NCBI GenBank assembly: GCA_002336845.1
Contig: DDEX01000059.1
Coordinates: 1-9,762 of the forward strand
From: Rhodobacteraceae bacterium UBA1943
GTDB lineage: Bacteria; Pseudomonadota; Alphaproteobacteria; Rhodobacterales; Rhodobacteraceae
Length of the DNA: 9,762 nt
Direction of reading: 5' to 3'
In this document: positions 1 through 6,432 of the stretch, piece by piece
Layout of the letters: each line of letters starts with the position of its first letter
How positions within the stretch are numbered: position 1 is the stretch's first letter
Position numbers and translations under genes: made by a program
The notes under the pieces: model-generated
What the model was told of the DNA's origin: nothing
Seen by the model: only the letters and a program-made list of their open reading frames with translations
Databases searched by the model: none

Positions 1-171
1 GTTGCGGTTGGCCTGCGGTTTCTGAAGCGCTAACCTGGCTCTCCATGCAGAGGTGCCGTGCTTTGAGGTTGCGGTTGGCCTGCGGTTTCTGAAGCGCTAA
101 CCTGGCGGTCGCCAATAAGATGGGCCTCACATCGTTGCGGTTGGCCTGCGGTTTCTGAAGCGCTAACCTGG
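1..171 (+). CRISPR. Type II-C CRISPR array, right-hand end (3 repeats, 2 spacers)
   Basis: Three perfectly identical 38-nt units lie at 1-38, 68-105 and 134-171, starting GTTGCGGTTGG and ending GCTAACCTGG. They are separated by unrelated spacers of 29 nt (39-67) and 28 nt (106-133). The 66-67 bp period is that of a 36-nt repeat with 30-nt spacers, usual for type II, so the last two G of each unit may be functionally spacer-side. The array begins at the window edge and must continue leftward, so its true size and leader are not visible. The crRNA strand is inferred as plus: the GTTG start is typical of II-C crRNA repeats, and the anti-repeat at 5061-5099 is complementary to this strand. Neither spacer has an obvious match elsewhere in the window. 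Confidence 0.97.
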
Positions 172-219
172 ATGTGTCAGTAACTTATTGATAAAAAATA
201 AGTAATCGGCACATCCAGG
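167..219. other. Long palindrome between array and cas2, possible bidirectional terminator
   Basis: A 10-bp perfect inverted repeat (cctggatgtg at 167-176, cacatccagg at 210-219) encloses a 7-bp AT stem (acttatt 183-189, aataagt 197-203) with a 7-nt loop. Between them, 177-182 and 204-209 add a C-G pair, a U-A pair and G·U wobbles. The outer left arm includes the last five bases of the terminal CRISPR repeat. It sits between the inferred plus-strand array and the minus-strand end of cas2, which is where a two-way transcription block would be useful. There is no T-run right after either outer arm, so it is not a classic intrinsic terminator, and its role is inferred. Confidence 0.6.
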
Positions 220-241
220 CGATGCCAAATCTTGGACATAA

Positions 242-586
242 CTAGAACAGCGCCAGCTGGTCCGGGTTTTCGCGGGGCTTGCGGCGGCGTTGACTCGAGA
301 ATCGGACGATTCCCTCGTATTGCTTGTCGGTGAAGGTAAGCACATGGATTTCGCCTTTCTCTGGCAGGTTGCCCTCGATCCGCTTCAGATGCGACTCGTA
401 GCTGTCCTTCCCGTTACAAAACCGGGCATAAATCGAGAACTGGCTCATCTCGAAGCCTTGATCCAGCAGGAACTCGCGGAACTTCGTAGCATCCCGCATT
501 TCCTTCTTGCTGCCCACCGGCAGGTCGAACATCACGAAAATCCACATTAGCCTGTATCCGCTCAGATACGAAGGATCCTTCTTCAC
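242..586 (-). CDS. cas2: CRISPR-associated endoribonuclease Cas2
   Basis: Cas2 forms the core dimer of the Cas1-Cas2 integrase that inserts new spacers at the array. The 114-residue product has the ferredoxin-like start of the family: a beta strand ending in VMFDLPVGSKKE, with the conserved metal-site aspartate at D21, then KFREFLLDQGFEMSQFSIYARF, and a C-terminal strand HVLTFTDKQYEGIV followed by a basic tail ending NPDQLALF. The start is a GTG at 586 that overlaps the cas1 stop as GTGA, with GAGGGCGG just upstream, so translation is probably coupled. An internal ATG at residue 14 (MWIF) is possible, but the preceding SGYRL stretch resembles the longer alphaproteobacterial II-C Cas2 proteins as I recall them. 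It is the last gene of the cas operon, and the array begins 70 bp beyond its stop. Confidence 0.95.
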   Translation of the reverse strand: MKKDPSYLSGYRLMWIFVMFDLPVGSKKEMRDATKFREFLLDQGFEMSQFSIYARFCNGKDSYESHLKRIEGNLPEKGEIHVLTFTDKQYEGIVRFSSQRRRKPRENPDQLALF

Positions 587-1515
587 CCGCCACCGCCCTC
601 GTCACGACCGAGCGCGGCCCAGTCGAGTGCGCCGGGCGGATCGAAGAGGATGAGGTCGGGGCGGCCGGTTTCGAACGCCTTGCCCAACGATTGAGCCAGC
701 CGGGCGGCGGCGATCGAGACGGGCGATGTTTCACCGGCGATGCGCAGGTCGAAGGCGATCAACCGAGCGAAACGCCGTTTCTGCGCCGGGTCGAGGCGGA
801 CGACGCCTTCGCGCATCATTGTCTCGGCTAAAGAGTCCACCAGCGGTCGGAACGGTTCGATCAGATCATCGGCGAGGGCAAAGGCATTGCCGCGGTTGGA
901 ATGTTGGATGCCGAGCGTCGGGTGCAGGCCTGCGGCGACGATGGCGCGGGCGCAGGTCGCCCGCATCACGGCGTAACCGTAGTTCAATAGCGCATTGACA
1001 TCGCCCGCGTCGCGGTTGCGGCGAAAGTCGGGACCCATCAGCAGGGGCCAGTAGCGCCGCGCGGCCTGCGCTTCAAGGTTCTCCTTGTCGCCCGAGGTGA
1101 CGCGGCGGGCCATGAAGGGGAAGGCCTCTGCGCCCGCGATGCCACGGGCCGAGAGCAGCGCGCCCTGCATCAGGATCTTGGCCGAGACGATCCGGCGCCA
1201 GAGTTGCTTCATCAGGGGGCCGGAAGCTCCGATCTGCGCCTGCATCCGGGCATTCTGGGCGTGGTGGCCGTCCAGCGGGAGGGTCACGGCGACCGGCGCG
1301 TGCGAGGCATTGCAGAAGACGATCGGCGCACCCCGTTCGGCCAAGGCGGCGACGATGTTGCCGGTCCAGGTGATTCCGTGGGCATGGACGATCAGGGCAT
1401 GGATGTCGTCCAGCGCCACGCGACCGACCTCGGCGCGGCCCTTCTCGACCAGAAGGAAGCCGCGGTGGAGTGAGAGATGGAGGCCGTCGGTTGCAATATC
1501 GACGATGCGGTCCAT
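583..1515 (-). CDS. cas1: CRISPR-associated endonuclease Cas1 (type II)
   Basis: Cas1 is the metal-dependent integrase subunit that joins prespacers to the leader-proximal repeat. The protein has 310 residues, normal for type II Cas1. The N-terminal beta-rich domain covers about 1-80 and the helical catalytic domain the rest. The three metal ligands are visible: E148 in NLEAQAARRYW, H205 in GIQHSNRGN and E220 in DDLIEPFRP, matching the E/H/E pattern of the family. The ATG at 1515 is preceded by a purine-rich GAGGGGCGAGGG and lies 12 bp past the cas9 stop, so it is co-transcribed with cas9. The stop overlaps the cas2 start by four bases. The C-terminus ends in RDEGGGG; these glycine codons also supply the cas2 ribosome-binding sequence. 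No defect is seen. Confidence 0.97.
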   Translation of the reverse strand: MDRIVDIATDGLHLSLHRGFLLVEKGRAEVGRVALDDIHALIVHAHGITWTGNIVAALAERGAPIVFCNASHAPVAVTLPLDGHHAQNARMQAQIGASGPLMKQLWRRIVSAKILMQGALLSARGIAGAEAFPFMARRVTSGDKENLEAQAARRYWPLLMGPDFRRNRDAGDVNALLNYGYAVMRATCARAIVAAGLHPTLGIQHSNRGNAFALADDLIEPFRPLVDSLAETMMREGVVRLDPAQKRRFARLIAFDLRIAGETSPVSIAAARLAQSLGKAFETGRPDLILFDPPGALDWAALGRDEGGGG

Positions 1516-1527
1516 CCCTCGCCCCTC

Positions 1528-4500
1528 TTATTCGCGCGGACCGGGGTCGAAGACGCGGCCGAGCGGGTCGATGCGGACCTGGCGTGCCTTGGCCTTTTTC
1601 AGAGAGCCCGGGGAAATATAAATATATCGGAAGGGATCTTCGGATGAATTGTGGCGTGCATCAAGATTCCCGCCATCGTTCACACCCGCAAGCGTCAGGC
1701 GACCAGCCTGATTGAAATTGCGCACGACAAACAGGTCAACCAGATCCGGCGTGCGCTCAATTGCAAGAATATCGCCTTGTCGAATGCTTAGGATCTTTTT
1801 CGCGGCTGGATGGTCAAAGCCGCGTTCTTTGGCAAGAGGGAGGCATCTTCGATCTCCCGCGGCCATCGAATGAGCGTCAAAGGTAGAAACGACATCAGAA
1901 ACCCAACTGCCGTTCGGAAGACGCCAGATATCAATGTGATCATTGCCATTTCCCTTGACGGCTTTGTAAGGCTTTCCGTGGCGGTCAAGGATCGGGATCA
2001 CCGTAAGGGCTGACCGGAAACGAACCCGTCTAATGCCTTTGAACACCGGATGATCCTTTGAGAATCTTTCCAGTGCGCGAGAATATTCTTTCCCGTCGCA
2101 ATCTCGGGTCGCCAACCACAAGGCGTTGCGCAGGGCAGAGTCTGGAATGCCTTCGGGGTCAGAGATCTGAGCTGGCGTGAGTTTTGAGAGGGGTATTCGT
2201 TTGACCACAATCGGCATGATGCCATCTTTGCCGGTCATTCCGGTAAGGCCATAGGGTTGGTCATCATGCAGTTTGCCAGCCGTCACATCGCGGTGGCGTG
2301 AGGGTTTGGTGCTGCGGCCGTGGTCGGGTTTGTGCATGACTACGGTGCGCCGGATGCGTTCTCCAAGTTCCTCATGGAAACCCGGCCAAGGCTGATCAAG
2401 GTTCTCGAAGATACGGTCGAGTTCCTTTTCCTCGGCCCGGCCCGCCGCTTTTGAAATCTTCTGCATAAGCGCAAGCGATGTCACCGCCGCCACAACAGCA
2501 TCAATCGCATGATGCCGATGATCCAGCCGATTCTTCGGCGCATTAGAGTGCTTGTTCTCCACGAAGTTGTGGTCGGGCAGCAGGCTGTCCAGCCCCCAGA
2601 CCCGGCGCAGCATCGCGGTCATCCGGCCGGGAATGACATCGACCCGTCCATCCTCAGCGGTGGGGTAGAGGCTGCGCAGGTATTTGCCCGCGATCTTCGC
2701 CAGATATTGGGTGTCGGTCAGCTGCCGCGCGGCAAAACCGCCGTCGCGCTCTATCCGCTCCATCGCGTCGGGGCCGAAGCGCCATTGCTTTGACCGATGC
2801 ATCCGCGCGACCTGGGTCGAGATGATGTCCCATCTGTCGGGATCATGCCCCCATTTCTCATGGGGAGTAAGGTTATCTTTCTGGCGGTTGCAGGCCCGAT
2901 GCACCAGCACCTTGTTCGCCGGGCTGTCGTCCAGAGACTTGGAGTAAGGTATGATGTGGTCGATATCGGCCAGACCGTTGAATATCTGCGCCATGCCGAT
3001 CGGCTCGCCGCAATAGGGGCAGCGGCGGTCCAGCGGGTTTGAGGGGTTCAGTTCTTCCCACTGCCGCATCAGCGCGCGATTGGCACCGCTATCGGCATGG
3101 CCCGCCTCAACCAGCTTTTCGCCCCGCCGTATCGCCGCCGCAGTATCCTGCCGGATGCGCCGCTGATGTGCCTCCTTCTCCTTGTCGTTCAGCTTCAGCT
3201 CGCGGGCGAGTTCGATGACGATGCGGTCTGGCTTGCCATGCCGGGCAATCACCGCATTCACCAGCTTCTGCAACTGGCGCAGGCCGATATGGACGGTGGG
3301 ATTAGTGATCTTGCCGTAGCGGCGCTCCAGATCGTCGCCGTATTCGGCCTTGCCCGGCGCGATCTCCTTGGTCAGGATTTCACCGTAATAAGGCAAAAGG
3401 TCGAAGACCTCGCCGGTGCGGAAGTCGCTGTGATGGAAGCCCGCCTTGTCGGCCGCTTTGTCATAAGTGATGACTTCGGCCTTCAGCGCCTCGATCAACC
3501 GGCGGGTCGCGGTTTCGCCGAAGCGGCCGTGGCCCTCGGGCAGATTCGCCTTGGCCACCGCCACCGCCGCCGCCTCATCCAGACCGCAATCCGATTTCAA
3601 CCAGTCCAGCAACACATAGGGGTTTTCCTCGTTCTGCAGCCGGTCGATGATCTGCAATTGCCGCTCCAGCGGGAAGTGCTTCCAGCGGTCGCCGAACCGC
3701 TTCTTGTCCGACATTTCGGCACGCACCTCGTCGCCCAGCAGATCCTTGCGGGTCTCGCTTTCCTTGTTGAACCGCTCACACTCGGCCAGTTTCAGCACCT
3801 TCTTGCCGAGCGTGGCGAAGGTCATCTGCTTCTTGTCGCGCAGGGCCATGACCAGCATGTCCCGCTCGTCTCGCGTCAGATCGCGCGGGGCGGCCCCGGC
3901 ACTGACGATCTTGAGGTTGTTCACCTCCTCGTAAAGCCGCCGCTCCTGAAACAGCGGATGCGCCTTCGGCAAGCGGCGGTCATCCTGCGGCACGCCGCCC
4001 ATACCCGCAAAGGTGCAATAGCCTACCTCGGGCGTCTTCAGCGGACGCTGGAAGAACAGGATGCGGTGGATCGCCGCTCTGGCCGTATCGGTCAGCAGGC
4101 CGGGATGATGCCGCTCCTGCGCCTGCCAGATCGCGTCGAACTCCGCCTCCAGATGGCTGCGCTGCGGATAGAAGTCATAGGCTTGGTTCTCGCCGCCCAT
4201 CCGCACCCGGGCAGGCAGGCCTCCGTCGATGCGCTCCGCCAGGAACTGACCCAGGGTGCGCTTACCCATCGCCTCGGTCAACGCCTGCCCGGCAATAGCG
4301 ATCTTGCCCGTCTCGGGTTCGTTCCGGCCCCGGTCGGCCTTGCGGTTCGATTTGAAGCCGCGCCTCTGGTTGAGGTGAAAGATCGCCCGGCCGATCTCAT
4401 GCGGAGACAGCGGTTCCGACAAGGCGCGACGGCGCAGGTCATAGGGCTCTATATCGGCCAGCGCCTTGGTCTGGGCGTTCGGCACCGCTTCATTGCATCG

Positions 4501-4779
4501 GCGGCCCTCGCCCGAAGGCGGATCGCCGGGCAAGAGACCAAGCGCGATCAGCTTGCCCAGTAGGGCCGAACGGCGGCCGATGAACCTGTCGCGCCGCCGC
4601 CGCGCCGAGCGGGCCTCGCGCCGTCCCTCGGCCAAGGGGGCACCAGACTGCGGATCCCGTCCCGCCCCGGCCGCGGCGCTGAAGATGATCACGCCGAGGT
4701 CGATGATGCGCAGGTTGTCTTCGAGCAGCGCCCATCCCAGAGAAGACGTGCCAAGGTCGATGCCGAGTGTAGTGGTCAT
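1528..4779 (-). CDS. cas9: CRISPR-associated endonuclease Cas9, type II-C
   Basis: This is the RNA-guided double-strand DNA nuclease of the system. At 1083 residues it has the compact II-C length. RuvC-I is GIDLGTSSLGW with D8. The arginine-rich bridge helix spans about 53-70 (RREARSARRRRDRFIGRR). The REC lobe covers about 75-510. RuvC-II is RIVIELAREL with E523. The HNH domain follows, with CPYC (C587, C590) and DIDHIIPYSKSLDDSPANKV (D607, H608), and N631 in CNRQKDN. RuvC-III is HRHHAIDAV with H757 and D760. WED and PAM-interacting parts fill the remaining C-terminus to 1083. All nuclease residues are intact, so it is predicted to be active. The ATG at 4779 was chosen because AGAGG lies 6 nt upstream and the RuvC-I motif begins at once; the frame stays open upstream, but that stretch overlaps the tracrRNA region. 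GC falls noticeably in the last third (about 1528-2580). Confidence 0.98.
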   Translation of the reverse strand: MTTTLGIDLGTSSLGWALLEDNLRIIDLGVIIFSAAAGAGRDPQSGAPLAEGRREARSARRRRDRFIGRRSALLGKLIALGLLPGDPPSGEGRRCNEAVPNAQTKALADIEPYDLRRRALSEPLSPHEIGRAIFHLNQRRGFKSNRKADRGRNEPETGKIAIAGQALTEAMGKRTLGQFLAERIDGGLPARVRMGGENQAYDFYPQRSHLEAEFDAIWQAQERHHPGLLTDTARAAIHRILFFQRPLKTPEVGYCTFAGMGGVPQDDRRLPKAHPLFQERRLYEEVNNLKIVSAGAAPRDLTRDERDMLVMALRDKKQMTFATLGKKVLKLAECERFNKESETRKDLLGDEVRAEMSDKKRFGDRWKHFPLERQLQIIDRLQNEENPYVLLDWLKSDCGLDEAAAVAVAKANLPEGHGRFGETATRRLIEALKAEVITYDKAADKAGFHHSDFRTGEVFDLLPYYGEILTKEIAPGKAEYGDDLERRYGKITNPTVHIGLRQLQKLVNAVIARHGKPDRIVIELARELKLNDKEKEAHQRRIRQDTAAAIRRGEKLVEAGHADSGANRALMRQWEELNPSNPLDRRCPYCGEPIGMAQIFNGLADIDHIIPYSKSLDDSPANKVLVHRACNRQKDNLTPHEKWGHDPDRWDIISTQVARMHRSKQWRFGPDAMERIERDGGFAARQLTDTQYLAKIAGKYLRSLYPTAEDGRVDVIPGRMTAMLRRVWGLDSLLPDHNFVENKHSNAPKNRLDHRHHAIDAVVAAVTSLALMQKISKAAGRAEEKELDRIFENLDQPWPGFHEELGERIRRTVVMHKPDHGRSTKPSRHRDVTAGKLHDDQPYGLTGMTGKDGIMPIVVKRIPLSKLTPAQISDPEGIPDSALRNALWLATRDCDGKEYSRALERFSKDHPVFKGIRRVRFRSALTVIPILDRHGKPYKAVKGNGNDHIDIWRLPNGSWVSDVVSTFDAHSMAAGDRRCLPLAKERGFDHPAAKKILSIRQGDILAIERTPDLVDLFVVRNFNQAGRLTLAGVNDGGNLDARHNSSEDPFRYIYISPGSLKKAKARQVRIDPLGRVFDPGPRE

Positions 4780-4807
4780 TCCGCGCCTCTTGGTCCCCTG
4801 GAAACCA

Positions 4808-4837
4808 ACTATTGATGCGAGACGGGCGGCCCGGCAA
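4808..4837 (-). promoter_or_regulatory. Possible cas9 promoter
   Basis: Read on the minus strand, TTGCCG (4832-4837) and AATAGT (4808-4813) are separated by 18 nt. Each matches four of six bases of the sigma-70 consensus. Transcription would start near 4800 and give a short leader before the AGAGG site and the cas9 ATG. The boxes are weak and were chosen by eye, so other starts further upstream are possible. Confidence 0.3.
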
Positions 4838-4859
4838 GAGGAGTAACCGCAGACGGTCG

Positions 4860-4895
4860 CCTGTCCGGCTGGGTTCACCCCCAGTCCCGGACAGG
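4860..4895. other. Strong hairpin upstream of cas9
   Basis: A 9-bp perfect stem (cctgtccgg 4860-4868, ccggacagg 4887-4895) encloses a 5-bp stem (ctggg 4869-4873, cccag 4880-4884), with a 6-nt loop and a 2-nt bulge. No T-run follows on either strand, so termination is unlikely. The motif TGTCCG occurs at 4862-4867, inverted at 4888-4893, and again at 4905-4910, so the palindrome could instead be a protein-binding operator. It lies just upstream of the likely cas9 promoter. Function is unknown. Confidence 0.5.
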
Positions 4896-4932
4896 TCAGC
4901 AAAGTGTCCGCTGCGCAAAAGCCAAAGTAACG

Positions 4933-4962
4933 GGTGCCCCTGCGTCCACAACAGGGGGCGCC
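4933..4962. other. Second GC-rich hairpin in the cas9-tracrRNA interval
   Basis: Positions 4933-4942 (ggtgcccctg) pair with 4952-4962 (cagggggcgcc) in ten base pairs with a single bulged G (4958), one G·U pair and a 9-nt loop. No T-run follows it on the plus strand. It lies 46 nt before the degenerate repeat and could form part of a longer upstream RNA or be a regulator site. No family is recognised. Confidence 0.4.
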
Positions 4963-5008
4963 AATAAGTCCACGCTTCATTCCATGCGGTGAGAAATGGT
5001 GGTTCCTG

Positions 5009-5046
5009 GTTACGGTCGGCCTGCGGTTCTGGGTTGTCTTGACCTT
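5009..5046 (+). repeat. Degenerate CRISPR repeat next to tracrRNA
   Basis: Positions 5009-5028 match the first 20 bases of the array repeat at 18 sites, in the same orientation. The differences are G4 to A (5012) and T9 to C (5017). One T is then missing, CTG follows, and similarity fades until CTTGACCT (5038-5045), which resembles the GCTAACCT near the repeat end. On the plus strand the element pairs with the anti-repeat: 5009-5035 with 5071-5099, with only two single-base bulges, and 5038-5046 with 5063-5071, using one G·U. Both substitutions turn wobble pairs of the array repeat into Watson-Crick pairs. This suggests a repeat half retained for pairing rather than random decay. Confidence 0.8.
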
Positions 5047-5060
5047 CGCTCGGTTCGATG

Positions 5061-5150
5061 CCAAGGTTAAGGCTCAGAAACCGCAGGCTGGCTGTTAACA
5101 AGCAGTTTGGCTGCACCAAATAAGGGCAGGGCTACGGCCCTGCCTTTTCT
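5061..5150 (+). ncRNA. tracrRNA of the type II-C system
   Basis: tracrRNA pairs with each crRNA repeat and anchors it in Cas9. The anti-repeat runs 5061-5099. Positions 5074-5087 are the exact complement of repeat bases 12-25, and 5088-5099 pair with repeat bases 1-11 through wobbles and one bulged U. Positions 5061-5069 also match the repeat 3' end (AAGGTTA against TAACCT). After the anti-repeat comes a small nexus-like hairpin (gcag 5102-5105, ctgc 5111-5114), the linker ACCAAATAA and a terminator hairpin. It is divergent from cas9 and lies 282 bp upstream of its start. The 5' end is uncertain. TTGACC at 5039-5044 could be the -35 of a short form starting near 5070-5075, but no good -10 is visible. 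A start before about 4985 would give a long single-guide form. Confidence 0.93.
5124..5150 (+). terminator. Intrinsic terminator of tracrRNA
   Basis: An 8-bp perfect stem, ggcagggc (5125-5132) with gccctgcc (5137-5144), carries a TACG tetraloop and is followed directly by TTTTCT (5145-5150). It serves both as the last tracrRNA hairpin and as the rho-independent stop. Confidence 0.92.
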
Positions 5151-5154
5151 ATGC

Positions 5155-5454
5155 AGTCTCAATGGCTGGGTCTGTGACTTCTGCCCTGATACTGACGAAA
5201 CCTGCTGTTTGGCTGGCTCCAAGCATACGGAAGTTTCTTCCCGGTAGAACATAAGTGTTTGGGGAATTCTTAGTGATTTCCATATGATCTTGGTTGCAAA
5301 TGATACAACGTCGGTTGGAATGCTGCCAGCCGCGAACGGTCGCTTGCCCATGGTTGCTATGCAGGCATGCCGCACCGCCGTCAGTCCGGTATCCGCCTAT
5401 CGCGCCGCAAACACTCACGCGAATAAATTCCGTAGGCGCATTTCTGCCCGCCCC
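5155..5454. other. Intergenic region without a recognisable gene
   Basis: About 300 bp lie between the tracrRNA terminator and the end of meaB. By rough hand count GC is near 48 percent, well below the flanking genes. The open frames here are short, lack convincing ribosome sites and encode no family I recognise. No tRNA, terminal inverted repeat or transposase remnant is seen. It may be the edge of the DNA that brought in the CRISPR locus, or decayed sequence. Confidence 0.6.
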
Positions 5455-6432
5455 TCACCCCTTCCCCAACAGCCCCAGCATTTCCGCCGCCGCCGCCTCT
5501 GGCGTGGCTTCTCCGGTGGCGACCTGATCGCCCAGCCGCGCCATGATGCCTTTGGCGGGTTCGCGCAGCAGGGCCGACAGAAGGCCCTGCCTCACCTCTG
5601 CCTCGAACCAGTTGCGGGCCTGGTCGGCGCGGCGGGTGGTCCAGTGGCCATGGCTGCGGCGCCAGTCGGCGAGGGTTTGCATCTGCTCCCACGCCTCGGC
5701 CAGACCGGCCTGTTCGACGGCGGAAACCGTCATCGCCTTCGGGAAACCCGGCGGGTCTTGCGGGCGTTTGCGCAACAGATGCAGGGCTCCGGCGTAATCG
5801 GCCATGGTGCGCAGGGCGGCGGGTTTCAGGTCGCCATCGGCCTTGTTCACAAGGATCAGATCGGCCATCTCCATGATGCCGCGCTTTACCCCCTGCAATT
5901 CGTCGCCGCCTGCGGGGGCGAGGAGGAGAAGGAAAAGGTCGCACATATCGGCGACCATGGTTTCCGACTGGCCCACCCCGACCGTTTCGATCAGCACCAC
6001 ATCGAAACCGGCCGCCTCGCACAGCGCCACCGCCTCGCGCGTGCGCCGCGCCACGCCGCCCATCTGTGCCTGAGAGGGCGAGGGGCGGATGAAAGCCATG
6101 GGATCGCGCGAGAGATGCTCCATCCGCGTCTTGTCGCCCAAGATCGAGCCGCCCGAACGCGCCGAAGAGGGATCGACCGCCAGAACGGCGACGCGCTTTC
6201 CCATGGCCGTCAGCATCAATCCGAAAGCCTCAATGAAGGTGGACTTGCCCACCCCTGGCGTGCCGGAAAGGCCGATGCGCAGCGCCTGCCGGCTGGTTCC
6301 CAGGGCCGAAAGCAGCTCTGCCGCCTGCGCCCGGTGATCGGCCCGTGCGCTTTCCACCAACGTGATGGCACGGGCAAGGCTGCGCCGGTCGCCTGCCGGA
6401 ATGCCCTTTGCCAGTTCCGCCACTGTCGCCAT
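5455..6432 (-). CDS. meaB: MeaB/ArgK family GTPase, methylmalonyl-CoA mutase chaperone
   Basis: MeaB is a G3E-family P-loop GTPase that guards and reactivates the B12-dependent methylmalonyl-CoA mutase by gating cobalamin loading. The 325-residue product shows a short helical N-terminus, Walker A GTPGVGKS at 57-64, the ArgK hallmark VLAVDPSSARSGGSILGDKTRM from about 83, the switch region LIETVGVGQSE at 137-147 and the base-recognition NKAD at 186-189. A helical C-terminal dimerisation region follows. The ATG at 6432 is preceded by GAGG about 8 nt upstream and gives the normal family length; the frame is open further upstream but overlaps the divergent DUF3108 gene. In Rhodobacteraceae this protein supports propionate and ethylmalonyl-CoA metabolism. 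The mutase gene is not in the window. No link to CRISPR function is expected. Confidence 0.95.
   Translation of the reverse strand: MATVAELAKGIPAGDRRSLARAITLVESARADHRAQAAELLSALGTSRQALRIGLSGTPGVGKSTFIEAFGLMLTAMGKRVAVLAVDPSSARSGGSILGDKTRMEHLSRDPMAFIRPSPSQAQMGGVARRTREAVALCEAAGFDVVLIETVGVGQSETMVADMCDLFLLLLAPAGGDELQGVKRGIMEMADLILVNKADGDLKPAALRTMADYAGALHLLRKRPQDPPGFPKAMTVSAVEQAGLAEAWEQMQTLADWRRSHGHWTTRRADQARNWFEAEVRQGLLSALLREPAKGIMARLGDQVATGEATPEAAAAEMLGLLGKG

Noticed and set aside
3097..4563. Long plus-strand open frame (488 codons) inside cas9
   Set aside because: It is antisense to the REC and HNH coding region in a high-GC gene, has no recognisable domain, and is a coding shadow.
4845..4868. 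A possible further repeat or anti-repeat fragment (aaccgcag at 4845-4852, then acggtcg and cctg)
   Set aside because: aaccgcag matches the anti-repeat core for 8 bases, and acggtcg-cctg resembles the degenerate repeat, but the matches are short, overlap a separate hairpin and have no flanking tracrRNA tail. A chance likeness cannot be excluded.
4780..5064. In-frame upstream extension of cas9 by 95 codons
   Set aside because: The frame is open, but the predicted residues are low-complexity Arg/Cys-rich, unlike any Cas9 start. The stretch overlaps the degenerate repeat and hairpins. A good AGAGG site sits just before the ATG at 4779, which leads straight into RuvC-I.
5067..5418. Two minus-strand frames between the tracrRNA and meaB
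   Set aside because: They overlap each other and one overlaps the tracrRNA. Neither has a recognisable domain or clear ribosome site.
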